From NCBI GenBank assembly GCA_947475715.1, contig CANJNY010000013.1, positions 1 through 64,000 on the forward strand: a DNA stretch of 64,000 bases, written 5' to 3'. The notes beneath the pieces were generated by a model, which did no database searches, was not told the DNA's origin, and saw only the letters and a program-made list of their open reading frames with translations. This document shows positions 9,381 through 18,322 of this stretch, piece after piece. The translations under genes were made by a program, and so were the position numbers. Position 1 is the first letter of the stretch; the number at the start of each line of letters is the position of its first letter. This stretch comes from Prolixibacteraceae bacterium. Lineage in GTDB: Bacteria > Bacteroidota > Bacteroidia > Bacteroidales > Prolixibacteraceae.

Positions 9381-10619
9381 TTATTCAAACTCAGCTCTAA
9401 ATATCCGCAACACGTCGTCGATTGTTTCTTCTTCGAGATCGGTGCGTTTAATAAGGTCTTCACGCGAAAGGCTTAACACGTTTTTGGCCGTATCACAACC
9501 TATTGCTTTTAGTTCATCGATGATCCAACCATCGATTTCATCCGAGAATTCATCCAGGCTGACATCCTCTTCGTCCACGGCCTCACGGTCGCGATAAACA
9601 TCAATATCATAGCCGGTAAGCTGGCTGGCCAGTTTAATATTTAACCCACCCTTGCCAATAGCCAGCGAAACCTCTTCCGGTTTTAGAAACACTTCAGCGC
9701 GATTCTCATTGGCATATAATTTTATGGATGATATCTTGGCCGGATTAAGTGCCCGCTGGATATATAATTGTAAATTATTGGTGAAATTGATAATATCAAT
9801 ATTTTCATTACGCAATTCGCGGACAATGCCGTGAATTCGTGATCCTTTCATTCCAACACAGGCTCCTACCGGATCAACCCGTTCGTCATAGGATTCAACG
9901 GCTACTTTTGCTCGCTCACCGGGGATACGGACAATCTTCTTTATGGTAATTAATCCGTCAAAGATCTCAGGAACTTCCAATTCGAAGAGTCGTTCAAGGA
10001 AAATGGAAGAGGTGCGTGAAAGAATAATGTAAGGCGAGTTATTTCGCATCTCAACGCGAATAATTACCGCACGCACACTATCTCCCTTACGAAAGAAGTC
10101 AGTTGGGATCTGCTCTACTTTAGGAAGTAAAAGTTCATTACCTTCATCATCAAGCAGAAGTAGTTCACGTTTCCAAATCTGGTAAACCTCTCCGGTAACG
10201 ATTTCACCGATTTTATTCTTGTATTTTGTATAAACATTATCCTTCTCAAGCTCCAGGATACGGGTAGCCAGATTTTGACGCAGGTTCAGAATTGCCCGTC
10301 GGCCAAAATCGGAAAATTTAACCTCGTCAGTTACCTCTTCGCCAATATCATAATCCGCTCCAATCTTACGTGCTTGTGAAAGGGTAATCTGCAGGTTGGG
10401 ATCGGTAAATTCGTTGTCCGCTACCACGGTTCGGTTACGCCAGATTTCAAAATCTCCTTTATCAGGGTTAATGATAACATCGAAATTCTCATCCGTACCA
10501 AACTGTTTTTGAAGAACACTTCGGAAAGAATCTTCCAGAACACTCATCATGGTTGCCCGGTCGATGCTCTTCAGATCTTTAAATTCCGAAAACGTGTCAA
10601 TCAAGTTCAGGTTGTCCAT
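9381..10619 (-). CDS. nusA: Transcription termination/antitermination factor NusA
   Basis: A 412-residue protein that binds RNA polymerase and nascent RNA. The N-terminal polymerase-binding domain lies at residues ~1-125, an S1 RNA-binding domain at ~130-200 (IGEIVTGEVYQIWKRELLLL), and two KH domains at ~200-345 (RVDPVGACVGMKGSRI, EVSLAIGKGGLNIKLA). A short acidic helix-hairpin-helix-like tail follows. It is shorter than E. coli NusA because the second C-terminal acidic repeat is missing, as is usual in this phylum. It lies between rimP (17 bp upstream) and infB. Confidence 0.97.
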   Translation of the reverse strand: MDNLNLIDTFSEFKDLKSIDRATMMSVLEDSFRSVLQKQFGTDENFDVIINPDKGDFEIWRNRTVVADNEFTDPNLQITLSQARKIGADYDIGEEVTDEVKFSDFGRRAILNLRQNLATRILELEKDNVYTKYKNKIGEIVTGEVYQIWKRELLLLDDEGNELLLPKVEQIPTDFFRKGDSVRAVIIRVEMRNNSPYIILSRTSSIFLERLFELEVPEIFDGLITIKKIVRIPGERAKVAVESYDERVDPVGACVGMKGSRIHGIVRELRNENIDIINFTNNLQLYIQRALNPAKISSIKLYANENRAEVFLKPEEVSLAIGKGGLNIKLASQLTGYDIDVYRDREAVDEEDVSLDEFSDEIDGWIIDELKAIGCDTAKNVLSLSREDLIKRTDLEEETIDDVLRIFRAEFE

Positions 10620-10636
10620 ATCTTCAGGATTTTATT

Positions 10637-11104
10637 TTAAAAAGAAATTACTATTTTAACTGTCTTAATTTGATCAAAATCATAAGCCAACAATTGGGAT
10701 GTGACCACCTTTTTTCCGTCGACTTTTCCTTTTACCTCTATTTCTATCTCAAAACCGGTCGTGCTGGCAGATTTCAAGATCCCCTTTTGTTTTTCACCAC
10801 TTATCAGAACAACCTCCACTTCACGGCCGATGTTCTTAGGGTATTGACGGGCCACCTTAAAAGGAAAGGAGAGCCCCGGGGATGATACTTCAAGTGAAAA
10901 ATCTTCCACCTCGCGGTCAAAACTATTTTCAAGATGGCGGCTGATTTCAACACACTCACCCACACTGATTCCTGCATCACTGTCGACAAAAACCAATATT
11001 GCGTTCCCTAAACCGACAGTAATATCAACAAGAAACTGGTCTCCATACAGCACTTCTTCTACAAGAGACTGAACTTTTTCTTTAGCTATCATTTTTATTA
11101 TCAA
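10637..11104 (-). CDS. rimP: Ribosome maturation factor RimP
   Basis: A 155-residue factor for 30S subunit assembly. It shows the expected two-domain form: an N-terminal alpha/beta domain with the GNAILVFVDSDAGISVGECVEISR block, split here as GNAILVFVDSD and SVGECVEISRHLE, then FSLEVSSPGL, and a C-terminal SH3-like barrel. Two start codons are possible, 11104 (MIIKMIAKEK) and 11092 (MIAKEK). The inner one gives the usual family length and leaves a hairpin in a longer leader; I give the outer one. It heads the rimP-nusA-infB operon. Confidence 0.95.
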   Translation of the reverse strand: MIIKMIAKEKVQSLVEEVLYGDQFLVDITVGLGNAILVFVDSDAGISVGECVEISRHLENSFDREVEDFSLEVSSPGLSFPFKVARQYPKNIGREVEVVLISGEKQKGILKSASTTGFEIEIEVKGKVDGKKVVTSQLLAYDFDQIKTVKIVISF

Positions 11105-11109
11105 TAAAA

Positions 11110-11130
11110 TAGGGGACTTTCCGTCCCCTA
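11110..11130 (-). promoter_or_regulatory. Hairpin in the rimP leader
   Basis: AGGGGAC/GTCCCCT arms (7 bp) with a 5-base loop lie between the proposed promoter and the rimP start. On the minus strand a U-rich run follows, so it could act as an attenuator or simply shape the leader. Confidence 0.4.
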
Positions 11131-11152
11131 ATCCTTCGATTATTCTCCGCTA

Positions 11153-11184
11153 CAAAACTAAACATTTTGTGTTAAATAAACAAA
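11153..11184 (-). promoter_or_regulatory. Bacteroidota-type promoter for rimP-nusA-infB
   Basis: On the minus strand a TTTG at 11184-11181 and a TAGTTTTG at 11160-11153 are separated by 20 bp. This matches both the -33 and -7 elements of the primary sigma factor of Bacteroidota. It is the best promoter match I found in the window. Confidence 0.65.
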
Positions 11185-11265
11185 TAAAATTGTTCCCTAA
11201 TTTGAATATGATTTTTTAAATGAGCAAGTTGTATCAAATCAGGGTGAAAAAAGGTGAACATTTGT

Positions 11266-11273
11266 TAGATTTG
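11266..11273 (+). promoter_or_regulatory. -7 box candidate for the HD phosphohydrolase gene
   Basis: TAGATTTG matches TAnnTTTG exactly and lies 28 bp before the TTG start. No -33 element is seen at a standard distance. Confidence 0.35.
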
Positions 11274-11301
11274 GACAATTTATTTTTTAAAGCTATTTAA
11301 T

Positions 11302-12552
11302 TTGAAAAGTTCAAATAACAAGATTGTAAATGATCCGGTTTGGGGATTCATTGAACTGGACTCAAATCTCTATGTCGAACTTATTGAACATCCCTATTTT
11401 CAAAGACTTAGAAGAATCAAGCAATTAGGTCTTTCGTCACTGGTCTACCCCGGAGCTAACCATACCCGCTTTGAACATGCAATAGGAACCATGCATTTGG
11501 TCCGTTCGGCGCTGGATGTCCTGAAAAAGAAAGGAAATGAAATCACCCCTGAAGAAGAAGAGGCGGTAACAGCAGCCCTTTTATTGCATGATATTGGACA
11601 TGGCCCTTTTTCACACGCACTCGAGCAGAGCATTGTTCAGGGGATTTCGCACGAAGAGTTATCACTGATTTATATGAATGAACTGAATCAGCAGATGGGT
11701 GGGAGGCTTAGCCTGGCTATTGCGATCTTCCTGAATCAGTATCACAAAAAGTTTCTGCATCAATTGGTAAGCAGCCAATTGGATATGGACCGGCTCGATT
11801 TTTTAAAACGAGACAGCTTCTATTCCGGAGTATCAGAGGGGGTTGTATCTTCGGAGCGAATTATAAAGATGCTTAATGTCTCTGATGACAAGCTTGTTGT
11901 CGAAGTAAAAGGGATCTACTCGGTGGAGAAATTTCTGATCGCACGTCGGTTAATGTATTGGCAGGTTTACCTTCACAAGACAGTTATTTCGGCTGAATTC
12001 ATGATGATTAAACTACTGCAGCGGGCATCAGAGCTTGCAGTTGCCGGGCATGATATCTCAGCGACAGAAACGTTACACCTATTCCTTAACCGGAAGATCA
12101 AAGCAGAAGATTTTCGTTCAACGGACCAGATTGTCAGCAACCGGGCGATTACCCATTTTTCCGATCTCGATGATTCAGACCTGCTTTGCTCCCTTAAAGG
12201 GTGGATCGGACATTCAGATACTGTCCTTTCAATGCTGTCGTACGCATTGATCAATCGTAAATTATTTAAAATAAAGCTTGCCAATAGTGCTATCGCTGAA
12301 CATAAACTAAAAAATTTAAAACAGTTAACGGCAAAAAAATTTAAAATAACTGAACAAGAAGCCGATTTCTTTGTAATAGATGGAGAAATAACTAACAGCG
12401 CCTATGATGCAGAGTTGGGAAGTATTCAAATTCTTTATAAAAACGGAAAATTAAAAGATATCAAAGAGGCCTCGGACATTAATTTAGAGGGACTTACAAA
12501 GACTGTTCGCAAACATTTCGTGTGTTATCCGGAAGAAATCTTAACAAGGTAA
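11302..12552 (+). CDS. HD-domain phosphohydrolase (dNTPase-like)
   Basis: A 416-residue cytosolic protein of the HD superfamily (COG1078 type). Metal-binding motifs are visible: His54/His59 in HTRFEHAIGTMHL, His96-Asp97 in LLHDIGHGPFSH, His100 and His105. A later Asp in SQLDMDRLDFLKRD completes the site. Relatives act as dNTP triphosphohydrolases or on other nucleotides; the true substrate here is unknown. The start codon is TTG. It lies 43 bp upstream of lpxD, but lpxD appears to have its own -7 box, so co-transcription is possible rather than certain. A second, canonical dGTPase is encoded at 21277-22623. Confidence 0.9.
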   Translation: MKSSNNKIVNDPVWGFIELDSNLYVELIEHPYFQRLRRIKQLGLSSLVYPGANHTRFEHAIGTMHLVRSALDVLKKKGNEITPEEEEAVTAALLLHDIGHGPFSHALEQSIVQGISHEELSLIYMNELNQQMGGRLSLAIAIFLNQYHKKFLHQLVSSQLDMDRLDFLKRDSFYSGVSEGVVSSERIIKMLNVSDDKLVVEVKGIYSVEKFLIARRLMYWQVYLHKTVISAEFMMIKLLQRASELAVAGHDISATETLHLFLNRKIKAEDFRSTDQIVSNRAITHFSDLDDSDLLCSLKGWIGHSDTVLSMLSYALINRKLFKIKLANSAIAEHKLKNLKQLTAKKFKITEQEADFFVIDGEITNSAYDAELGSIQILYKNGKLKDIKEASDINLEGLTKTVRKHFVCYPEEILTR

Positions 12553-12561
12553 TTATTTTAT

Positions 12562-12569
12562 TATTTTTG
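12562..12569 (+). promoter_or_regulatory. -7 box candidate for the lpxD operon
   Basis: TATTTTTG, followed by C, matches TAnnTTTG in the gap between the HD gene and lpxD, 26 bp before the lpxD ATG. No clear -33 element. Confidence 0.4.
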
Positions 12570-12595
12570 CAGCGTAAATTTTAAAGATATTAGGC

Positions 12596-13633
12596 ATGGA
12601 GTTTTCGGCAAAAGATATCGCAACCTTACTAAATGGTGAAGTTGAAGGTAATGGCAATACTAAAGTGAATAGTATCTCCAAGATAGATCAGAGCCTGCCC
12701 GATACACTAACCTTTCTCTCTAATCCGGCTTACACAAAATATATCTATACAACCACTGCATCGATAGTGATTGTAAATAAAAATTTCAAGCCCGATTCAA
12801 TCCTCTCATGTACCCTGATACGGGTTGAAGATCCATATATTGCGTTGGCTACGCTTCTTGATTTCTATGTAAAATCAAAACCTTCGAAATTGGGGATTGA
12901 GCAGCCTTCCTTTGTAAGTGGTTCTGCAACCCTGGGTGAGCAAATCTACCTGGGTGCTTTCGCCTATATTGGAGAAAAGGTGGTGATAGGTAAGAATGTG
13001 AAAATATATCCCCATGTTTATATTGGAGACAATGTAAAGGTTGGTGATGATACAATTCTCTATTCGGGAGTAAAAGTTTATTCTGATTGTGCAATTGGGA
13101 AATCTTGTATCATTCATTCGGGTGCAGTCATCGGAGCTGATGGCTTTGGATTTGCCCCTAATGCCGGAGAAGCATTCACCAAGATCGAGCAGATCGGGAA
13201 TGTGATTATTGGCAATAATGTTGAGATAGGTGCAAATACCACCATCGACCGGGCCACTATGGGGTCAACATTTATTCGTGACGGGGTCAAACTCGATAAC
13301 TTAATTCAGATTGCCCATAATGTTGACTTAGGAGAAAATACGGTAATGGCTGCTCAGGCCGGAGTTGCAGGTTCAACAAGTATTGGAAAAAATTGTTTAT
13401 TTGGAGGCCAGGCAGCAATCTCAGGCCATATTTCAATTGGTGATGAGTCTAAAATAGGCCCTCAATCAGGGGTAATGTCTACACTTAAGCCCAATTCGGT
13501 TGTCTTAGGAACACCTGCCAATGATTTCAAAGCAACAATGAAATCCTATTCAATAATCAGGAACCTTCCACAATTACGTGAAGATGTTATCCAGCTTCAG
13601 AAGAAAATAAAAACAATCGAAACTAACGAATAA
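12596..13633 (+). CDS. lpxD: UDP-3-O-acylglucosamine N-acyltransferase
   Basis: A 345-residue enzyme for the third step of lipid A synthesis, adding an N-linked hydroxyacyl chain from acyl-ACP. The N-terminal uridine-binding domain spans ~1-95. A left-handed beta-helix of hexapeptide repeats follows (~100-310, for example [20 protein letters not shown]), and a short helical tail completes a trimer-forming acyltransferase. [20 protein letters not shown] contains the conserved catalytic-region His. It is the first of three clustered lpx genes, 18 bp before lpxC-fabZ. Confidence 0.96.
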   Translation: MEFSAKDIATLLNGEVEGNGNTKVNSISKIDQSLPDTLTFLSNPAYTKYIYTTTASIVIVNKNFKPDSILSCTLIRVEDPYIALATLLDFYVKSKPSKLGIEQPSFVSGSATLGEQIYLGAFAYIGEKVVIGKNVKIYPHVYIGDNVKVGDDTILYSGVKVYSDCAIGKSCIIHSGAVIGADGFGFAPNAGEAFTKIEQIGNVIIGNNVEIGANTTIDRATMGSTFIRDGVKLDNLIQIAHNVDLGENTVMAAQAGVAGSTSIGKNCLFGGQAAISGHISIGDESKIGPQSGVMSTLKPNSVVLGTPANDFKATMKSYSIIRNLPQLREDVIQLQKKIKTIETNE

Positions 13634-13651
13634 TAAAGAAAATTTCGTGTA

Positions 13652-15049
13652 ATGAACAGTATTAAACAAAATACAATTGAAAGGGAGGCAACCATTTCGG
13701 GTAAAGGCCTTCATACCGGTGTTGAAGTTACCTTAACCTTTAAGCCCGCTCCTGAAAACTTCGGGATTAAATTTAAACGGATTGACCTTGAAGGTGAGCC
13801 GGTAATCGAAGCCAATGTTTCAAAAGTAAAAGGGACATCACGCGGAACAGTCTTAAAAGATGGCGATGTGATCATTAGTACCATTGAACATGTGATGGCA
13901 GCACTGGTTGCCATGGGAATCGATAATGTACTGATGGAACTCAACGGCCCTGAAGCACCAATCCTGGATGGCAGCGCTGCCGGATATGTCAAAACACTTA
14001 CTCAGGCAGGATTAAAAGTTCAGGATGCAAACCGTGAATATTTTGAAATCAAACGAAAAATTGTTTATAAAAATGCAGAAACCGGAACTGAAATTATCGC
14101 TTATCCGGATGATGATTTCAGCATTGATGTGATGATCTCCTATAACTCTTCTGTTCTTCACAATCAATATGCCACCTTTGACAGCAAAACAAAGTTTGCC
14201 GAAGAGATAGCCCCTTGCCGCACCTTTGTATTTGTCAGAGAACTGGAAACTCTGCTCAAAAACAATCTCGTTAAAGGGGGAGATGTCGACAACGCGATCG
14301 TAATTATGGATCAGCCAATGGAGCTTGAAGAGTTAAACCGAATCGCAGATCTGTTCAACCAAAAACATATTGAAGTTAATAAAATTGGGATTCTGAACAA
14401 CCTAACCCTCCATTTCGATAATGAATGTGCACGCCACAAGTTACTGGACGTGATTGGAGATCTTGCCTTAATCGGAAAAAGAATTAAAGGACGTATCGTA
14501 GCCAAAAGGCCGGGACATGGTCCAAATACTGAATTTGCAAAATTACTTCAGAAAGAGTACCTAAAGGGAATCTCTGAAAGTACTGCCCCTGAATATGACC
14601 CAAATAAGTTGCCTTTGTATGATGTAAATCAGATCAAGAAAATGTTGCCTCATCGCAATCCTTTTCTGCTTTTAGATAAAGTGATTGAAAAAGGGGTTGA
14701 TTATATTATCGGGGTGAAAAATGTAACGATGAATGAGCCATTTTTCGTAGGTCATTTCCCCGAAGAACCCGTTATGCCGGGAGTACTGATCATCGAGGCA
14801 ATGGCCCAGTGCGGAGGGGTATTTGTGATTAGCTCACAACCTTCGGATGGCGATTATTCGACCTATTTCATGACAATGGACAGCATCAAGTTTCGTAAAA
14901 AGGTGGTACCTGGCGATACGTTAGTGTTCCGACTTAAATTACTCAGTCCTATCCGGCGTGGGATAGCCAACATGAGAGCAATCGCTTTTGTTGGTGACAC
15001 GGTAGTTTGCGAGGGGGAATTTATGGCTATAATTGCAAAAACCAAATAA
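13652..15049 (+). CDS. lpxC-fabZ: Bifunctional UDP-3-O-acyl-GlcNAc deacetylase / 3-hydroxyacyl-ACP dehydratase
   Basis: A 465-residue fusion. Residues ~1-310 form LpxC, the zinc deacetylase that commits UDP-GlcNAc to lipid A. Zinc ligands appear as His80 (STIEHVMAAL), His262 and Asp266 (HKLLDVIGDLAL). Residues ~320-465 form FabZ, a hot-dog-fold dehydratase of fatty acid synthesis, with catalytic His368 (GHFPEEPVMPG) and Glu382 (IIEAMAQ). The fusion is characteristic of Bacteroidota and joins two enzymes that compete for the same hydroxyacyl-ACP pool. It lies between lpxD and lpxA. Confidence 0.97.
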   Translation: MNSIKQNTIEREATISGKGLHTGVEVTLTFKPAPENFGIKFKRIDLEGEPVIEANVSKVKGTSRGTVLKDGDVIISTIEHVMAALVAMGIDNVLMELNGPEAPILDGSAAGYVKTLTQAGLKVQDANREYFEIKRKIVYKNAETGTEIIAYPDDDFSIDVMISYNSSVLHNQYATFDSKTKFAEEIAPCRTFVFVRELETLLKNNLVKGGDVDNAIVIMDQPMELEELNRIADLFNQKHIEVNKIGILNNLTLHFDNECARHKLLDVIGDLALIGKRIKGRIVAKRPGHGPNTEFAKLLQKEYLKGISESTAPEYDPNKLPLYDVNQIKKMLPHRNPFLLLDKVIEKGVDYIIGVKNVTMNEPFFVGHFPEEPVMPGVLIIEAMAQCGGVFVISSQPSDGDYSTYFMTMDSIKFRKKVVPGDTLVFRLKLLSPIRRGIANMRAIAFVGDTVVCEGEFMAIIAKTK

Positions 15050-15097
15050 ATAAAAGTCCTGACAGTTCGGGATAAAAGTTTCTTAAAAATTTGAACA

Positions 15098-15880
15098 ATG
15101 AATCAACCATTAGCGAATATTCATCCAAGTGCACAGATTGGCGTCGGGGTAATTATCGAGCCTTTTGCGACTGTTTCGAGTGATGTTATTATTGGTGACG
15201 GAACATATATTGGACCTACCGCTGTAATCTTACCGGGTTGTCGAATTGGCAAAAACTGCAAAATCCATTCAGGTGCTGTGATCGGTGGAGAACCGCAAGA
15301 CTTAAAATTCAAAGGAGAATACACTACCGTTGAAATTGGGGATAACACAACCATCAGGGAGTGCGTCACGGTTAACAGAGGGACAGCTGCTCACGGGAAA
15401 ACAGTGATCGGAAGCAACTGTCTGATAATGGCCTATGTACATATAGCACATGACTGTGTGGTCGGAGACAGTGTTATTCTTGTTAATTCGGTTGCCCTTG
15501 CAGGCGAAGTAATCGTTGATGACTTTGCCATTATTGGAGGTCACACCGGTATTCATCAGTTTTGTCATATCGGAAAACACGTCATGCTTTCAGGAGGATC
15601 GCTGGTGCGTAAAGATGTTCCTCCTTACATTAAAGCGGGACGCGAGCCGTTATCCTATGCAGGAGTTAATAGTATCGGGCTACGCCGCAGAGGATTCTCC
15701 AACGAGGTGATTTGTCAGATCCAGGATATCTACCGGATTATCTACCAAAAGGGATACAATAACACCCAGGCACTCGAGGTAATTGAAGCAGAGATGCAGG
15801 CCTCCCGCGAGCGTGATGAAATCCTCCTCTTTCTCAAAGATTCAAAAAGGGGAATTATTAAAGGGTATTTTCCGGATTGA
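15098..15880 (+). CDS. lpxA: UDP-N-acetylglucosamine O-acyltransferase
   Basis: A 260-residue cytosolic acyltransferase performing the first step of lipid A synthesis. A left-handed beta-helix built from hexapeptide repeats fills residues ~5-190, followed by a C-terminal helical domain (RRRGFSNEVICQIQDIYRII). His118 in the HIAHDC motif corresponds to the catalytic His125 of E. coli LpxA, and His115 to His122. The length is typical. It is the last gene of the lpx cluster and ends 11 bp before a strong inverted repeat. Confidence 0.96.
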   Translation: MNQPLANIHPSAQIGVGVIIEPFATVSSDVIIGDGTYIGPTAVILPGCRIGKNCKIHSGAVIGGEPQDLKFKGEYTTVEIGDNTTIRECVTVNRGTAAHGKTVIGSNCLIMAYVHIAHDCVVGDSVILVNSVALAGEVIVDDFAIIGGHTGIHQFCHIGKHVMLSGGSLVRKDVPPYIKAGREPLSYAGVNSIGLRRRGFSNEVICQIQDIYRIIYQKGYNNTQALEVIEAEMQASRERDEILLFLKDSKRGIIKGYFPD

Positions 15881-15891
15881 TTAACAAAATC

Positions 15892-15942
15892 GTATAATTT
15901 AAACCCTCAAGGTTTTAAAAACCTTGAGGGTTTAAATTATAC
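15892..15942. terminator. Perfect 25-bp inverted repeat, bidirectional terminator
   Basis: Two 25-base arms (15892-15916 and 15918-15942) are exact reverse complements around a single A. The inner part has a CCCTCAAGG stem with A/T tracts outside it. It lies between convergent lpxA and the DUF6427 gene, and overlaps the stop codon of the latter. Confidence 0.85.
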
Positions 15943-16926
15943 ATAAAACACCAGCACCACCACCGCCGTTAAAACATAAATCCAGGTGAGCACCTCTTTT
16001 AAAATCGTGCGTTGATCGGAAAGCAAATAGTGTGTAATAAAATAAGCCACCGGAATGGTTGATAAAGCCACAATCTCGATGCTGATAGTGATTAACCCTA
16101 GTGCAGAAACAATTACCAATCCAAGCGTCCAGTAACAAATTACAAAGTATTTTCTTGCACTCACTTTAATCCGACGGTAAACCCCCAGGACCGATAAACT
16201 TCCAAGTATTGTTAAAATAGCCACAACGGATGTAAATGCAAGAAAATAAGGTTCAAAAAGATATTGATTGTGCCTCGTCCAAAGCATTGTGATCAGCTCA
16301 CTCCACAACAAGTTATGAGTGTCTGTTAAATAAGAATAGACCCACATAAAGAGCCATGGCACGCCAAACCCCAGAATAGGAATAGCCAATAATCTCCAGT
16401 TATCGTCTTTTTGCAGCACAAAAATAGAGATCCAGACCAACGGAAAGAGCACGACCACCGGAATATAAAATAGTGAGGCGATAGCCAAAAAGAAAGAGGC
16501 ATTAAAAGTGTAGGTTATTTCTACCTTTTTATGAAAAGTATCAAAAATAAAATAAATCGAAATAAGTACAAAAAGGGTTGCCAGATGAACAGGCAAAAGA
16601 GCATGTAATACCGGGAAAGCCGATACCGTAATCAAATAAATGATCCCGGGAAGGTAAGATCGTTGTTTCAAAAACAAAAAAGCAGATCCCAGCTGCGCAA
16701 CAAAATAGGAATTGATAACCACCAGACAAAAAGCGATAAAAACCTGCCAGAAGCTCTGTTCCTTTATGGAGTTATAAACCAGATAAAAAAGTGGCATAGC
16801 ACCGTTTGCCAGGCTAAGATCAAGCAAAACCGGAGCACGAAGGTTGTGGATCCAGAAAAAAACCCCGACAAATGGGATCAACAACGCACTTAACAGCGTA
16901 TTACTCTTTAAGATGCGTAACAACAT
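15937..16926 (-). CDS. DUF6427-like polytopic membrane protein
   Basis: A 329-residue, very hydrophobic protein with about nine to ten membrane segments and almost no soluble loops. It resembles DUF6427 proteins, which in Bacteroidota are often found beside purD, as here (6 bp after the purD stop). No catalytic motif is apparent. The short loop SARKYFVICYWTLG and a QKDDNW loop are the main hydrophilic parts. A role in envelope lipid or polymer metabolism has not been shown. The stop codon is embedded in the terminator repeat. Confidence 0.75.
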   Translation of the reverse strand: MLLRILKSNTLLSALLIPFVGVFFWIHNLRAPVLLDLSLANGAMPLFYLVYNSIKEQSFWQVFIAFCLVVINSYFVAQLGSAFLFLKQRSYLPGIIYLITVSAFPVLHALLPVHLATLFVLISIYFIFDTFHKKVEITYTFNASFFLAIASLFYIPVVVLFPLVWISIFVLQKDDNWRLLAIPILGFGVPWLFMWVYSYLTDTHNLLWSELITMLWTRHNQYLFEPYFLAFTSVVAILTILGSLSVLGVYRRIKVSARKYFVICYWTLGLVIVSALGLITISIEIVALSTIPVAYFITHYLLSDQRTILKEVLTWIYVLTAVVVLVFYV

Positions 16927-16932
16927 TATGGT

Positions 16933-18207
16933 CTATTTAAGTAAATCAAATCCAAGGTCACTGCGAAAGAACTTATTCTTAAACTGAATCTTCGCAGCAT
17001 TGCGGTACGACAATTCCAAAGCCTGCGGAATATCTTTCCCCCTGGAGCTTATCGCGATCACCCTTCCCCCGTTAGTCACCACATCGTCTCCCGAAAATTT
17101 AGTGCCTGAATGGAAAAGAATGCTTCCGGTAACTTTATCCAGATCGGCAATAACATCACCCTTTTTATAGTCGCCGGGATACCCGCCTGCCACTAACATG
17201 ACAGTAGCAGCGCAATCATCGTCAATTTCAAGGTCACGATCAGCCAGATTTCGCTGAGCTACCCCTTCGAACAGATCCACAAGGTCTGAGTTAATTCGCA
17301 GAATAACGGCCTCTGTTTCCGGATCACCCATCCTTACATTATATTCAATAACAAATGGTTCCGAATTTACACTGATGAGCCCAAAGAATATAAATCCGCG
17401 ATAATCAATTCCATCCAGTTGAAGTCCATTAACTGTTGGAATTATAATCCGTTCCTCCACCTTTTTCATGAAAACCACGTCGGCAAACGGGACAGGCGAA
17501 ATAGCTCCCATTCCTCCCGTATTCAAACCGGTATCCCCCTCTCCAATCCGTTTATAGTCCTTTGCAACGGGAAGGATTTTATAATTCTTTCCATCAGTGA
17601 GTGCAAATACAGAACACTCAATTCCCGAAAGGAACTCTTCAATTACCACCGTTTTGCTGGCCTGACCAAACATGCCGCCAAGCATCTCCCTCACCGCCTG
17701 TTCTGCTTCGGCAAGCTCTTCGATAATCAGAACCCCTTTCCCTGCTGCAAGCCCATCGGCTTTAAGCACATAAGGCCCTGATAAAGTTCTAAGAAAAGCA
17801 ATTCCCGACTCCAGATTCTCTTTGGTAACAGAAAAATAGGCAGCCGTAGGGATATTATGACGAAGCATAAACTGCTTTGCAAAATCTTTACTTCCTTCAA
17901 GCCTCGCACCACTGCTTAGCGGTCCGATAACCGGAATATTTTCAAGCTGCTCATCAGCAAGAAAAAAGTCGTGAATCCCTTCAACCAGTGGAACTTCAGG
18001 TCCCACAACCACCATTTCAATCTGATGCTCAAGGACAAGTTTACGTATTGCATGAAAATCGGTTACCCCAATTTCAACATTCGTTCCAAATTCTGAAGTC
18101 CCTGCATTTCCGGGAGCTATAAAGAGTTGACCGATTTTAGGACTCTGGCTGATTTTCCAGGCAAAAGCGTGTTCCCGTCCTCCGGAGCCAACAATAAGTA
18201 TATTCAT
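16933..18207 (-). CDS. purD: Phosphoribosylamine-glycine ligase
   Basis: A 424-residue ATP-grasp enzyme that joins phosphoribosylamine and glycine in purine synthesis. It opens with MNILIVGSGGREHAFAWK, the family signature, so I place the start at ATG 18207 rather than a longer in-frame start at 18243. Other signatures are GPEVPLVEGI, VLKADGLAAGKGV (ATP-grasp), LNTGGMGAISPVP and RMGDPETEAV. It is followed 6 bp later by the DUF6427 gene, so the two are likely co-transcribed. Confidence 0.97.
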   Translation of the reverse strand: MNILIVGSGGREHAFAWKISQSPKIGQLFIAPGNAGTSEFGTNVEIGVTDFHAIRKLVLEHQIEMVVVGPEVPLVEGIHDFFLADEQLENIPVIGPLSSGARLEGSKDFAKQFMLRHNIPTAAYFSVTKENLESGIAFLRTLSGPYVLKADGLAAGKGVLIIEELAEAEQAVREMLGGMFGQASKTVVIEEFLSGIECSVFALTDGKNYKILPVAKDYKRIGEGDTGLNTGGMGAISPVPFADVVFMKKVEERIIIPTVNGLQLDGIDYRGFIFFGLISVNSEPFVIEYNVRMGDPETEAVILRINSDLVDLFEGVAQRNLADRDLEIDDDCAATVMLVAGGYPGDYKKGDVIADLDKVTGSILFHSGTKFSGDDVVTNGGRVIAISSRGKDIPQALELSYRNAAKIQFKNKFFRSDLGFDLLK

Positions 18208-18322
18208 TTTTAATAATTTGTAATCAAAGTGCAAAATAAACAAATTTTCGGGCTACATTTCGTTTTAAAAACGGGAATGTCTATCTTCACCCCTTCAGAA
18301 TACAAAATTAACCCTGAAAATC

